From Mycobacterium sp. GA-2829 (GTDB taxonomy: Bacteria; Actinomycetota; Actinomycetes; Mycobacteriales; Mycobacteriaceae), in contig NZ_LQIT01000067.1 of assembly GCF_001499965.1 (NCBI RefSeq), positions 124,001 to 188,000 of the forward strand: 64,000 bases of DNA, read 5' to 3'. Under the pieces are notes generated by a model, which saw only the letters and a list, made by a program, of their open reading frames with translations, was not told the origin of the DNA and ran no database searches. Below are positions 49,267 to 58,778 of the stretch, in pieces. The first letter of the stretch is position 1. Each line of letters begins with the position of its first letter. Both the position numbers and the translations under genes were made by a program.

Positions 49267-50778
49267 ATGGTGCGCGAGATGCTCGTGGTGTTGTCGGCGG
49301 CTGCCCTCACGGCGGGCCTGGCCGGCTGCGGCGACGGCGGCGAGCGGGAGGGGACCCCGACCACCGCCCCGTCGACGCAGGAGACCTCACCGGCCGCGGT
49401 CGACTACGGCAACGCGCTGCGCAAGAAGGTCACCGTCGACGCGATGATGGGCCACCTCGAGGATCTGCAGAAGATCGCCGACGCCCACGACGGCAACCGT
49501 GCCCTCGGCACACCGGGATACGACGCCAGCGTCGACTACGTGGTGAAGACGCTGCGGGACAAGGGGTTCGACGTCGAAACCCCCGAGTTCGAGGTGCGCC
49601 TACCGTTCGCGGAGAAACCCCAGCTGTCCGTCGACGGGCGGGCTGTGGAGGCGAAACCGCTGGAGTACACGATCGGCACCGCCCCGCAGGGCGTCACCGG
49701 CCCGCTGGTCGCCGCCCGTGTCGAGGACTCACCCGGCTGCACCGCCTCGGACTACGACGGTCTTCCCGTCCAGGGTGCGGTGGTGCTGGTCGACCGCGGC
49801 GAATGCCCGTTCGGCGTCAAGGAGGCCGTCGCCGCCGAACGCGGCGCGGTCGCGCTCGTCGTCGCCAACAACGTCGACGGCGAAGTGGTCAACGGCACCC
49901 TGGGTGAAGACGCCGACGCCAAGATTCCCGCCGTCAGCGTCACCAAGGCCATCGGTGGGGAACTTCGCGCCGCACCGGGGCCGACCACCCTGAAGCTCGA
50001 CGCCGGGGTGCGCACCGAACGCACGAGAAACGTCATCGCCCAGACCAAGACCGGATCCACCTCCGACGTGGTGATGGTCGGCGCGCATCTCGACAGCGTG
50101 CCCGAGGGGCCGGGCATCAACGACAACGGATCCGGCGTCGCGGCGATTCTCGAGACGGCGCTGCAACTCGGCCCGGAACCCGACATCCGCAACGCCGTGC
50201 GGTTCGGCTTCTGGGGCGCCGAGGAGGAGGGGTTGCTCGGCTCGCTGGACTACACCGAATCCCTCGACGAGGACCAACTCAAGGACATCGCGCTCTACCT
50301 CAACTTCGACATGCTGGGCTCCCCGAACCCCGGCTACTTCACCTACGACGGCGACCAGTCCGCACCGCCCAACCCCGAGGCGGGCACCCCCCGCGTGCCG
50401 GAGGGGTCGGCGGGTATCGAACGCACCCTCGCCCAGTACCTCGACGAGGCGGGAAAACCCGCCGAGGACACCAGCTTCGACGGCCGCTCCGACTACGACG
50501 GGTTCACCCTCGCGGGCATCCCCGCCGGCGGCCTGTTCTCGGGTGCGGAGGAGAAGAAGACCCAGGAACAGGCCGAGGAGTGGGGCGGCGCGGCCGACGA
50601 ACCGTTCGACCCGAATTACCACAAGAAGGACGACAACCTGTCCAACATCGACCGCACCGCGATGGAGATCAACGGCGGCGGCGTCGCGTACTCCGTGGGC
50701 CTGTACGCCCAGGATCAACGGGGCCGCAACGGGATCCCGATCCGCGACGATCGCACCCGCCACCCCGCCGGCGACTGA
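49267..50778 (+). CDS. lpqL: LpqL-type lipoprotein aminopeptidase
   Basis: 503 residues. Signal peptide with lipobox LAGC near residue 21, so lipid-anchored outside the membrane. A protease-associated (PA) domain (about 140-230, VVLVDRGECPFGVKEAVAAE) is inserted in an M28 zinc aminopeptidase. Metal ligands are visible in GAHLDSV, INDNGSG, FWGAEEEGLLG, NFDMLGSPNPGY and DPNYH. Matches M. tuberculosis LpqL (Rv0418) closely along its length. ATG 49267 gives a compact signal peptide; GTG 49258 is three codons upstream. Overlaps its paralogue by one base (TGATG). Confidence 0.94.
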   Translation: MVREMLVVLSAAALTAGLAGCGDGGEREGTPTTAPSTQETSPAAVDYGNALRKKVTVDAMMGHLEDLQKIADAHDGNRALGTPGYDASVDYVVKTLRDKGFDVETPEFEVRLPFAEKPQLSVDGRAVEAKPLEYTIGTAPQGVTGPLVAARVEDSPGCTASDYDGLPVQGAVVLVDRGECPFGVKEAVAAERGAVALVVANNVDGEVVNGTLGEDADAKIPAVSVTKAIGGELRAAPGPTTLKLDAGVRTERTRNVIAQTKTGSTSDVVMVGAHLDSVPEGPGINDNGSGVAAILETALQLGPEPDIRNAVRFGFWGAEEEGLLGSLDYTESLDEDQLKDIALYLNFDMLGSPNPGYFTYDGDQSAPPNPEAGTPRVPEGSAGIERTLAQYLDEAGKPAEDTSFDGRSDYDGFTLAGIPAGGLFSGAEEKKTQEQAEEWGGAADEPFDPNYHKKDDNLSNIDRTAMEINGGGVAYSVGLYAQDQRGRNGIPIRDDRTRHPAGD

Positions 50779-52214
50779 TGCGGATCCGCTGGGGAGCCAC
50801 CGCGCTGGTGGCGGTGCTACTGACCGCCTGTTCCACACCCTCGCCCGCGCCCGTCGATCTGGCCGAGGATCTGGCGGGCAGGATCGGCATCGACGCGCTC
50901 TACGCACACCTCGAGGCGCTGCAGGACATCGCCGACCGCACCGACGGCAACCGCGCCCAGGACACCCCCGGATTCGATGAGAGCGTCGACTACGTTGCGA
51001 ACGCGCTGCGCGACAACGGCTTCGAGGTGCAGACCCCGGAATTCGAACGCTACGGCGGAACGCGCGGCGGGGCGACCCGGCTGACCGTCAACGGTCGCGG
51101 CCATCCGGTGGAGAAGGCCTCGCTGCTGGTGGACACCGGCCCCAAAGGCATTGACGCCGTCACGCTGCGCCCCACCACACCGGCGGGCTGCACCGCACGC
51201 GACTACGGGAACGTCGACGTCCGCGGTGCGATCGCCGTGGTCGACGACAAGGGTTGTTCGGTGGTGGCCAAACAGAACACCGCGAAGGCCAAAGGTGCGG
51301 TCGGGCTCCTGGTCGTCAGCGGCAGCGCCGGTCAGGGCAGTCCGCCCTCGCTCTTCAGCTCCGGGTACTACCGTGAGCTGACCATGCCCGTCGGGATCAT
51401 CTCTCCGGAGGTCAGTGCCGCGCTGCGCCGCACCACAGCGCCGGTGACGTTACGCCTCGACGGTCAACCGGTGATGGTGAAATCCCGTAACGTGCTGGCG
51501 CAGACCAGAACCGGCGACACCCGCAACGTCGTGATGGCCGGCGCGCACCTCGACAGCGTCGGTGGCGGCCCCGGGATCAACGACAACGGCACCGGCGTCG
51601 CCGCGGTTCTCGAAACCGCATTGCAGCTGGGGCATTCCCCGCAGGTCGCCAACGCCGTGCGGTTCGCGTTCTGGGGTTCGGAGGAGATCGGGCTGGAAGG
51701 CTCGCGGGCCTACCTGCGGGACCTCGGCCCCGGCCAGCTCGACGATATCGCGCTCTACCTCAACTTCGACATGCTCGGCTCGCCCAACGCCGGGTACTTC
51801 ACCTACGACGGGGACCAATCCGCGGCCACCACACCGACACCGGTGCCCGAGGGGTCGGCGGGCGTCGAGCGGGTGCTGTCCGGCTACCTCAACGAGACCG
51901 GTGTGCGGCCGGCCGACATGCCGCTGGGCGATCACACCGACTACTACCCGTTCCTGGCCGCCGGGGTGCCGATCGGCGGTGCGACCACCGGTGCGGCGCA
52001 ACTCAAGACGGAGGTGCAGGCGCGGTTGTGGGGCGGCCGGGCGGGTACCGCGTTCGACCCGAACTACCACACCCGGCGCGACACCATCGACAACGTCGAC
52101 CGCAAGGCCCTCGAACTCATGGCACCCGCCGTCGGATTCGCGGTCGGCACCTACGCCCAGTCGACCGACGGCGTCAACGGTGTGCCGCCCCGGGATGCCC
52201 GTCACCGCCGGTAG
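50778..52214 (+). CDS. Second LpqL-like lipoprotein aminopeptidase
   Basis: 478 residues, a tandem paralogue of the preceding gene. Lipobox LTAC near residue 18. PA domain (about 130-215) and M28 domain with GAHLDSV, INDNGTG, FWGSEEIGLEG, NFDMLGSPNAGY and DPNYH are intact, so both copies look active. Differences cluster in the PA domain and the segment GDHTDYYPF (GRSDYDGF in copy 1), which may change substrate choice. One-base TGATG overlap with copy 1 indicates one operon. The 3' end overlaps the convergent permease gene by 41 bases. Confidence 0.93.
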   Translation: MRIRWGATALVAVLLTACSTPSPAPVDLAEDLAGRIGIDALYAHLEALQDIADRTDGNRAQDTPGFDESVDYVANALRDNGFEVQTPEFERYGGTRGGATRLTVNGRGHPVEKASLLVDTGPKGIDAVTLRPTTPAGCTARDYGNVDVRGAIAVVDDKGCSVVAKQNTAKAKGAVGLLVVSGSAGQGSPPSLFSSGYYRELTMPVGIISPEVSAALRRTTAPVTLRLDGQPVMVKSRNVLAQTRTGDTRNVVMAGAHLDSVGGGPGINDNGTGVAAVLETALQLGHSPQVANAVRFAFWGSEEIGLEGSRAYLRDLGPGQLDDIALYLNFDMLGSPNAGYFTYDGDQSAATTPTPVPEGSAGVERVLSGYLNETGVRPADMPLGDHTDYYPFLAAGVPIGGATTGAAQLKTEVQARLWGGRAGTAFDPNYHTRRDTIDNVDRKALELMAPAVGFAVGTYAQSTDGVNGVPPRDARHRR

Positions 52215-53469
52215 TCACCTTCTTGTCGGTGCGCCACCCCAGCAGCCGCATCCCGTGGTACACCAGCAGCGCCGCGATCGACCCGAGCGCGATCCCGGTG
52301 AACGTGAGTTCACCCGCCTGCCAGGTGAAGTCGGCGATCCCGATGATCAGCGGCATCGCCGCGGTCATCTGGTTGATGGGCAGCGAGAAGTCGATGTGGT
52401 TGGTCAGCCAGATCCGCACGCCGAGGATGCCGACCAGACCGTAGAGCACCACCGTCGCCCCGCCGAGCACACCGGCCGGGGTGGCCGAGATCGCCGCGCC
52501 GATCTTGGGACACAGCGACAGCGCGATGGCCACCAGCGCGGCCACCCAGTACGCCGCCGTCGAGTACACCCGGGTGGCGGCCATGACGCCGATGTTCTCC
52601 GCGTACGTGGTGGTCGCCGAACCGCCGCCGAAACCGGCGAGCGTGGTCGCGACACCGTCGGCGGCCAGCGCCCGCCCGATCAGCGGGTCCATGTCCGTCT
52701 TCGTCATCTGCCCGACCGATTTCACGTGCCCGATGTTCTCGGCGATCAGCGCGACCACCGCGGGCAGGAACATCGGCAGCACCGACAGCGAGAACGAGGG
52801 CGCCTGGAAGTCGGGCAGGCCCAGCCAGGGCGCCGCCGCGATCGCCGCGGTGTCCACATCGCCCATCGCGAGCGCGAGCAGATAGCCGATCACCACCGCC
52901 AGGAAGATCGCCAACCGGCCGATCATGCCGCGGAAGACTGCCAGCGTCGCGACCAGCAGCACCAGCGTGACGGTGGCGACCACCGGACCCGCCTCGTAGT
53001 TCGTCTTCGCGGCCGGGGCCAGGTTGAATCCGATCAGCGCGACGATCGCGCCGGTCACCACCGGCGGCAGCGCGGCGTCGAGCCACCGGGTACCCACGAG
53101 GTGGACGACCCCGCCGATGACGATCAGCACCAACCCCAGCGCGACGATCCCGCCGAGTGCGCTTCCGGTGCCCTGCGCCGCGACCGCCGCGGTCACGGGC
53201 GCGATCACCGAGAAGCTCGAGCCGAGGTAGCTGGGCAGCCGGTTGCCGGTGATGAGCAGGAACGCGATGGTGCCCACCCCGGAGAACAGCAGGGTGGTGG
53301 CGGGCGGGAAACCGGTCAGCACCGGCACCAGGAACGTGGCCCCGAACATCGCCACCACGTGCTGGGCGCCGAGCCCGATGGTGCGCGGCCAGCTCAGCCG
53401 TTCGTGCGGGGCGACGACGAGGTCGGCGTCGGTGCGGGTCTCGACGGGTTTCCAGCTCAGCGCGGCCAC
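52174..53469 (-). CDS. NCS2-family uracil/xanthine permease
   Basis: 431 residues with about 14 helices. UraA-type signature: LSWPRTIGLGAQHVVAMFGATFLVP at the N-terminus, SYLGSSFSVIAPV, the motif ALIAENIGHVKSVG with the substrate Glu, and GFGGGSATTTYAENIGVMA. Imports uracil or a related nucleobase by proton symport. GTG 53469; the upstream permease gene ends six bases before. The final ten residues are antisense to the lpqL-like gene. Confidence 0.92.
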   Translation of the reverse strand: MAALSWKPVETRTDADLVVAPHERLSWPRTIGLGAQHVVAMFGATFLVPVLTGFPPATTLLFSGVGTIAFLLITGNRLPSYLGSSFSVIAPVTAAVAAQGTGSALGGIVALGLVLIVIGGVVHLVGTRWLDAALPPVVTGAIVALIGFNLAPAAKTNYEAGPVVATVTLVLLVATLAVFRGMIGRLAIFLAVVIGYLLALAMGDVDTAAIAAAPWLGLPDFQAPSFSLSVLPMFLPAVVALIAENIGHVKSVGQMTKTDMDPLIGRALAADGVATTLAGFGGGSATTTYAENIGVMAATRVYSTAAYWVAALVAIALSLCPKIGAAISATPAGVLGGATVVLYGLVGILGVRIWLTNHIDFSLPINQMTAAMPLIIGIADFTWQAGELTFTGIALGSIAALLVYHGMRLLGWRTDKKVTTGGDGHPGAAHR

Positions 53470-53475
53470 GGTTGA

Positions 53476-54717
53476 CTATCTTGCCCGGTGGCCGGGCGCC
53501 CGCGCGCGGCGTACCGCATAGGCCGCCGCGCCCACCGCCAGCACCGCAACCCCGGACACCACCGACGTCCACGGCAGCGCGCACGCCAGCACCAGGCAGC
53601 CGACGAGGCCCACGGCGGGCACCACCCGGTGGCCGAGCGTCCACGCCGAGGCGTTGGCGACGGCGTAGTAGACCAGCACGGCGAACGACGAGAACCCGAT
53701 CGCCGCCCGCAGATCCAGCGTCGCGGCCAACACGGCGACGACCGCGCCGACCGCGAGCTCGGCGCGGTGCGGGGTGCCGAATCGGGTGTGCACCGCGGCC
53801 AGCCCGGGCGGCAGGTGCCGGTCGCGCGCCATCGCCAGTGTGGTGCGCGAGACCCCGAGGATCAGCGCGAGCAGCGAGCCCAGCGCGGCCACCGCGGCCC
53901 CGACGCTGACCAGCGGCACCCACCCTCCGAACCCGGCGGCCCGCACCGCATCGGCCAGCGGCGCCGACGAGGCCGCCAGCGCTGCGCCGCCCAGCTGCGC
54001 GAGCACCGCGACCGCCACGACCGCGTACACGATCAGCGTGATCCCGAGCGCCAGCGGGATGGCGCGGGCGATGGTCCGAGCGGGATCGCGCACCTCCTCG
54101 CCGAGCGTGGCGATGCGGGCATAACCGGCGAACGCGAAGAACAGCAGCCCGGCCGCCTGCAGCACGCCGCCCGCGGTGACACCGGCCCCGACGGCCAGCC
54201 GTCCGGGATCCCCCGATCCGGCCACCAGCACGACGACCGCGGCGAGCACGCCCAGCACGACCGCCACGATCACGCGGGTCAGCAACGCCGACTTGCGGAT
54301 GCCGACGTAGTTGACCGCCGTGAGCACCACCACCGCGGCGACCGCGACCGCCCGCGCACCGCCCGGCCACACGTAGACGCCGACGGTCAGCGCCATCGCC
54401 GCGCACGATGCGGTCTTCCCCGCGACGAAACCCCAGCCCGCCAGGTAGCCCCAGAACTCGCCGAGCCGCTCCCGGCCGTAGACGTAGGTGCCGCCGGACT
54501 GCGGATAGCGCGCGGCGAGGCGCGCCGAGGAGGTGGCGTTGCAGTACGCGACGACCGCGGCGACGGCCAACCCGATGAGCAGACCGCTGCCCGTCGCGGC
54601 GGCCGCGGGGGCCAGTGCGGTGAAGATGCCGGCGCCGATCATCGCGCCGAGCCCGATGACGACAGCGTCGGCCGGTCCGAGACGCCGCGGCAGCGCCGGA
54701 CCGCCGGAGGGGTTCAC
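53476..54717 (-). CDS. APC-family amino acid/amine permease
   Basis: 413 residues with about twelve helices. APC superfamily motif LGPADAVVIGLGAMIGAGIF in helix 1 with its Gly-rich break, and RYPQSGGTYVYGRERLG around helix 3, are clear. Arg and Asp in the loop EEVRDPARTIARAI are also typical. Substrate not predictable. Start GTG 54717; separated by nine bases from the small membrane gene upstream on the same strand. Confidence 0.9.
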   Translation of the reverse strand: MNPSGGPALPRRLGPADAVVIGLGAMIGAGIFTALAPAAAATGSGLLIGLAVAAVVAYCNATSSARLAARYPQSGGTYVYGRERLGEFWGYLAGWGFVAGKTASCAAMALTVGVYVWPGGARAVAVAAVVVLTAVNYVGIRKSALLTRVIVAVVLGVLAAVVVLVAGSGDPGRLAVGAGVTAGGVLQAAGLLFFAFAGYARIATLGEEVRDPARTIARAIPLALGITLIVYAVVAVAVLAQLGGAALAASSAPLADAVRAAGFGGWVPLVSVGAAVAALGSLLALILGVSRTTLAMARDRHLPPGLAAVHTRFGTPHRAELAVGAVVAVLAATLDLRAAIGFSSFAVLVYYAVANASAWTLGHRVVPAVGLVGCLVLACALPWTSVVSGVAVLAVGAAAYAVRRARAPGHRAR

Positions 54718-54726
54718 ACCGTGATG

Positions 54727-55062
54727 TTAAGAAGTCTCGCGGTCGCCGGCCAACGCATCGTCCCGGTGCGACACCGTCGCGGTCAGCAGCACCGCGACCA
54801 GCGCGACGACCCCGGCGACGAGCAGGGGGATGGTCCACAGTCGACGGGTCAACAGCGCGGTCTGGCAGGAGTCGACGAAGGCGCTGTCGTCGGCGCCCGC
54901 GTTCTCCGCCTGTGTGAGGTTGGCGATGAATCCGTTGCCGCAGTTGATCTGCCAACCCCACTGGTCGTAGCTGTCGATGAAGACCGGCCAGCGCAGCGCG
55001 AACAGCCCGATCGCGATCAGGATGGCGCCGCCGATGGCGATGTACCAGCCTCGTGCGTGCAT
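54727..55062 (-). CDS. Small membrane protein (Rv0420c-like)
   Basis: 111 residues with two membrane helices (about 7-25 and 82-101) and an extracytoplasmic loop holding SYDQWGWQINCGNGF and DSCQTALLTRR, with two Cys that could form a disulfide. The position between the lpqL region and the hydrolase/thiD genes corresponds to Rv0420c of M. tuberculosis, a transmembrane protein of unknown function. ATG 55062 follows GGGGGG by four bases. Divergent from the double TetR regulator with a 97-base gap. Confidence 0.75.
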   Translation of the reverse strand: MHARGWYIAIGGAILIAIGLFALRWPVFIDSYDQWGWQINCGNGFIANLTQAENAGADDSAFVDSCQTALLTRRLWTIPLLVAGVVALVAVLLTATVSHRDDALAGDRETS

Positions 55063-55159
55063 GTGACCCCCCGTCGACGTCTGCACTATGTTAACGCCCA
55101 TTCTCAGTCCGCGTCGACATCGGACATATGCGCGGACGGGCAGCGATAGTGTGTTCGGC

Positions 55160-56392
55160 ATGGCGCCCACCCCCGGCCACGGTGACGGTGTCCGGCGTCG
55201 TCCCAAGGACCGCAAGGTCCAGATCGCCAGAGCGTCGGCCGAGGCGTTCAGCCTGCTCGGCTACCACGGGGTCAGCATGGACGCGATCGCCTCGCGGGTC
55301 GGCATCTCCGCGGCCGCGCTGTACCGGCACTACACCGGCAAGTACGAACTGTTCCGCGATGCGGTGCTGGCCCTCGGACAGCACCTGGTCGACGCCACCG
55401 CCTTCGCCGACGACGCCCCTGCCGACGACCCGCGGGAGCTGCTGGGGCGCCTGGCCACCGCGCTCTGCGACACCGCGCTGGCCAACCGGGAGTCCGGCGG
55501 GCTGTACCGCTGGGAGGCGCGATATCTGCGCGGCGACGACCAGGCGACCCTCGATTCGCAGGTGCGCACCGTGCACCGGCGGGTGCAGAAACCGCTGCGC
55601 GTGCTGCGCCCGGAGCTGGATTCGCGGCAGCGGTGGACGCTGTCGACGGCGATGATCAGCGTGCTCGGCAGCGTGGTGGACCACCGCGCCAAGTTGCCCG
55701 CCGGTCAGATCCGTCCGCTGCTCGCCGAACTCGTCCTGGCGCTGGTGCCCGCGGAATTCCCGACGCTGCCCGACCTCCCGGAGGCACCAGGCGCCACCGC
55801 GCCGGCGCACCGCTCGAAATACGAAGCGTTGCTGACCGAATCGCTGCGGCTGTTCAACGAGAAGGGCTACCGCGACACGTCGATGGAGGACATCGCCGCC
55901 GCGGTCGGCATGCCCGCCTCCGGCATCTACAAGTACTTCTCCGGCAAGAGCGACATTCTCGCAAGCGCGTTCCGCCGGTCGGCCGACCGCTGGTCGGCGG
56001 AGATGTCGGCGATCCTCGACAGCACCGCGGACCGCGAGGAGGCGTTGGCCAAGCTGATCGACGGGCACGTCGCGCGCTGTTTCGCCGAGCCCGAACTCGA
56101 CTACGTCTACTACACCGAGCGGCTCAACATGTCATCGGCCGATCAGCAGATCCTGCGTAACCTGCAGCGGTCGACGGTTGAGGGCTGGGCCGACCTGGTG
56201 GTGGCGCTGCGCCCGGAATGGAGTGTGGGACAGGCACGTTTCGCCGTCTACGCCGCCCAGGCCGTCACCACCGACCTGGGTCGGTTGGTGCACTACCGCA
56301 ACTCGCCCTACGCGAGGGCGCTCGTCGCGGGGATGATGGATCTGACGCTGCTCGGCCGCTACCGCGCGCGAACGGTGTTGCCCGCCAAGTAG
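55160..56392 (+). CDS. Regulator with two TetR domains in one polypeptide
   Basis: 410 residues, about twice a normal TetR. The first HTH (about 20-65, AFSLLGYHGVSMDAIASRVG then ALYRHY) leads a helical domain to about 205. A second HTH (about 222-268, LFNEKGYRDTSMEDIAAAVG then GIYKYF) starts another complete domain to the end. Both recognition helices look functional, so one chain may act as a built-in dimer. ATG 55160 is the first Met after the short intergenic region. Divergent from the Rv0420c-like gene and convergent with the DoxX-like/monooxygenase pair, whose regulation it may control. Confidence 0.88.
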   Translation: MAPTPGHGDGVRRRPKDRKVQIARASAEAFSLLGYHGVSMDAIASRVGISAAALYRHYTGKYELFRDAVLALGQHLVDATAFADDAPADDPRELLGRLATALCDTALANRESGGLYRWEARYLRGDDQATLDSQVRTVHRRVQKPLRVLRPELDSRQRWTLSTAMISVLGSVVDHRAKLPAGQIRPLLAELVLALVPAEFPTLPDLPEAPGATAPAHRSKYEALLTESLRLFNEKGYRDTSMEDIAAAVGMPASGIYKYFSGKSDILASAFRRSADRWSAEMSAILDSTADREEALAKLIDGHVARCFAEPELDYVYYTERLNMSSADQQILRNLQRSTVEGWADLVVALRPEWSVGQARFAVYAAQAVTTDLGRLVHYRNSPYARALVAGMMDLTLLGRYRARTVLPAK

Positions 56393-56625
56393 GCCCCGTA
56401 GCCGAGCAGACCGGCGAGCCCGAGCTTGCGGGTCTTGCGGCCGGCGAGCGCGAGCCCGATCACCGTCTCCAGCCCGCCGTTGGTGTAGATGTGGCGGCGG
56501 GTGTTCTGCGGGAACGCGGGCACGGTGATCGGTTCGAAGAGCTGGGGCCGGGCGAAGTGCGCCAGTCCGGTGGCCGCGATGGCCAGACCGGTCAGCTTGG
56601 CGGCGCGCTTGTTCTGTTGCGGCAC
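56359..56625 (-). CDS. Small DoxX-like membrane protein
   Basis: 88 residues with about three short hydrophobic segments. LTGLAIAATGLAHFARP and NTRRHIYTNGGLETVIGLAL recall the N-terminal half of DoxX-family membrane proteins. GTG 56625 lies seven bases after GAGAGGA, and the gene begins 12 bases after the monooxygenase stop. The 3' end overlaps the convergent TetR gene by 34 bases. Function unknown. Confidence 0.75.
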   Translation of the reverse strand: MPQQNKRAAKLTGLAIAATGLAHFARPQLFEPITVPAFPQNTRRHIYTNGGLETVIGLALAGRKTRKLGLAGLLGYGAYLAGNTVRAR

Positions 56626-56636
56626 AACGGGTCCTC

Positions 56637-58127
56637 TCACGCTATCTGGTAATCACTGAGCGGGAACTCGGACGCCTCTTTGATGGCGTCGCGGGTGGAC
56701 ATCGGGCGCAGCAGCGAGGGTTCGCCGCTGGGATTGAAATAGTACGACCGCGACGAGGCGCAGTTGCCGAGCGTCCACAGCGAGCTGCCGAGCAGTCTGG
56801 TCATCCGCTCGAGGTAGGCGGCATTGGCCTCCTCGGTCACCTCGAACGTGGTGGCGCCGCGGCGGTGCACCTCGCCGAACAGCCGGTCCATCAGCCGCAT
56901 CTGGTATTCCATGGTGTTGAAGAAGTTCAACCCGAGGAACGCGTACGGGCTGGCCAGGCTCAGGTAGTTCGGGAAGTAGGGCATCGACACACCCTGGTAG
57001 GCCTGGAAACGCGTGTCGCGCCACCACTTTCCGAGGTTGCGGCCGCCCCGGCCGATGATCTCGATGGCCGGGAAGTTCGCCTCCCACAGGTCGAATCCGG
57101 TCGCGAGCACCAGGGTGTCGCTGACGGTCTTGGTGCCGTCGCCGTTGACCACACCGTCGGCCTCGACCCGGGCGATCCCGTCGGTCTGCAGGTGCACGTG
57201 CGGTTTGGTGAACGTGCGGAAGTAGCTGTTGGAGAACGTCGGTCGCTTGCAGCCGATGTCGTAGTCCGGGGTGAGCCTGCGCCGCAGTTCCTTGTCGCGG
57301 ATCGAGATGAACTGGTGGATCTTGCAGAAGTCCATCGCCGACATGTTGAGGCGACGGAACAGCGGCACCTTGTAGTGCACGACCCCGATGTTGATCATCG
57401 CCTCGTAGATCGTGTCGGTGATCAGGCGGAGGACGCGCTGCAGCAACGGGATCCGGGCGAAGAGGCGTTTCGTCCGCTCCGAGAACCGGATGTCGATCTT
57501 GGGTGACACCCAGATCGGGGTGCGCTGGTAGACGGTCAGATCGCGCGCGGTCTTGGCCAGTTCGGGGATCAACTGCACGGCGGTGGCGCCGGTGCCGATG
57601 ATCGCGATCCGGTGGCCGGACGGGTCGAACGAGTCGTCCCAGTCGGTGGTGTGGATGACCTTGCCCGCGAATTCGGTGATACCCGGGATGTCGGGCATGC
57701 GCGGTTGCGACAGGAATCCGGTGGCGGTGATCAGGTAGCGCGCGGTCAGCGTCTCGCCGTCGGCGAGCGTCACCCGCCACACCTTCGCGTCCTCGTCCCA
57801 GCGGGCGCCCTCGACGGCGGTGTTGAACCGGATGTGGCGTCGCACGTCGTACTTGTCGGCGACGTCGTCGGCGTACTGCTTGATCTCCGTCCCGGTGGAG
57901 AACAGCCGCGACCACTTGGGGTTCGGCTCGAAGAAGTAGCTGTAGGTGGTGGTGGGGACGTCGACGGCCAGGCCGGGGTAGTGGTTGACGTACCACGTGC
58001 CGCCCAGATCGTCCTCGCGCTCGAGGATGACGAAGTTCGCGTAGCCCAGTCGCTTGAGCTGGATCGCGGCACCGATTCCGGCGAATCCGGCGCCCACGAT
58101 GACCGCGTCGTACTGCTCCGAAGTCAT
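56637..58127 (-). CDS. Flavin-containing Baeyer-Villiger monooxygenase
   Basis: 496 residues. Inserts oxygen next to a ketone using FAD and NADPH. First Rossmann motif GAGFAGIG near residues 12-19, BVMO fingerprint FAGKVIHTTDWDD, second Rossmann motif GTGATA, and the conserved ATGF. Mycobacteria encode many such enzymes and some activate prodrugs (EthA); the residues here do not allow a substrate to be named. ATG 58127. Followed by the DoxX-like gene in the same operon. Confidence 0.93.
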   Translation of the reverse strand: MTSEQYDAVIVGAGFAGIGAAIQLKRLGYANFVILEREDDLGGTWYVNHYPGLAVDVPTTTYSYFFEPNPKWSRLFSTGTEIKQYADDVADKYDVRRHIRFNTAVEGARWDEDAKVWRVTLADGETLTARYLITATGFLSQPRMPDIPGITEFAGKVIHTTDWDDSFDPSGHRIAIIGTGATAVQLIPELAKTARDLTVYQRTPIWVSPKIDIRFSERTKRLFARIPLLQRVLRLITDTIYEAMINIGVVHYKVPLFRRLNMSAMDFCKIHQFISIRDKELRRRLTPDYDIGCKRPTFSNSYFRTFTKPHVHLQTDGIARVEADGVVNGDGTKTVSDTLVLATGFDLWEANFPAIEIIGRGGRNLGKWWRDTRFQAYQGVSMPYFPNYLSLASPYAFLGLNFFNTMEYQMRLMDRLFGEVHRRGATTFEVTEEANAAYLERMTRLLGSSLWTLGNCASSRSYYFNPSGEPSLLRPMSTRDAIKEASEFPLSDYQIA

Positions 58128-58172
58128 GAGTAGACGGTACCCCAGGTACCGGGGGTCTCGACCTCGGCGAGG

Positions 58173-58760
58173 TCAGCTCTTGAGTGAACCTGTCCGGGGT
58201 GGGTCGAGTGTTGCGACGCAGGTCACGGCGCGGTCGCCGTCGGACCAGGTCTCCTCGGTCGGGAACAGGACGTAGAGCTGGACGGTGTCGTCGGTCATCG
58301 CGTCGGGGGCGTAGCTCGCCAGCTCCGGGGTGCACCGGTTGGCGAATTCGGTGACCGCTTTCTGGCCTGGGAAGTCGCCGTCGGGCATCGTCAGCACCGC
58401 GAACACCTCACCGCGGTGGGGCTCGTCGCAGCCGACGGTCTTGACCGTCCGCACCCGGTTGCCGTCGGGGATCTCCGACAGGCAGTCGCCGAGCTTCACC
58501 GCGGTCGCGCTCACCCCGTCACCCCGCACCACCAGCGCCACGAACAACACCACCGCGATGATCGCGATCACGACGGTGAGCGCCACGATGCCCAGGATCA
58601 GCCACAGCCTGCTCTTCTTCGGCGGGGGCGGCGGCGCCTGCGGCATCTCCGCGTACGGCTGCGGCGGGGGCGGCGGGTAGTACGGCTGACCGTAGGGCTG
58701 CTGACCGTAGGCGGGATCTCCGTACGGGGGTTGGCCGTACGGGCCCGGCGGCGTGGTCAT
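58173..58760 (-). CDS. Proline/tyrosine-rich N-terminus membrane protein, septum-formation-like domain
   Basis: 195 residues. A cytoplasmic Pro/Gly/Tyr-rich tail (1-48, repeats of GQPPYGDPAYG and a PPPPP run), one membrane helix (about 52-76), then an extracytoplasmic domain with four Cys (LGDCLSEI, VGCDEPHRGEVFAV, NRCTPEL, VTCVATL) that likely form two disulfides. The CDEPHxGEVF block is common in actinobacterial septum-formation/DUF4190-type proteins. No partner evident. ATG 58760, 18 bases after the hydrolase stop, so it may be the last gene of the thiC-thiD operon. Confidence 0.85.
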   Translation of the reverse strand: MTTPPGPYGQPPYGDPAYGQQPYGQPYYPPPPPQPYAEMPQAPPPPPKKSRLWLILGIVALTVVIAIIAVVLFVALVVRGDGVSATAVKLGDCLSEIPDGNRVRTVKTVGCDEPHRGEVFAVLTMPDGDFPGQKAVTEFANRCTPELASYAPDAMTDDTVQLYVLFPTEETWSDGDRAVTCVATLDPPRTGSLKS

Positions 58761-58778
58761 GGCACGACCATAGCCCGG

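Noticed and set aside
52310-54961. 883-codon open frame on the minus strand
   Set aside because: It lies in another frame of the two permease genes on the same strand and is dominated by Arg and Gly; the permeases carry clear motifs.
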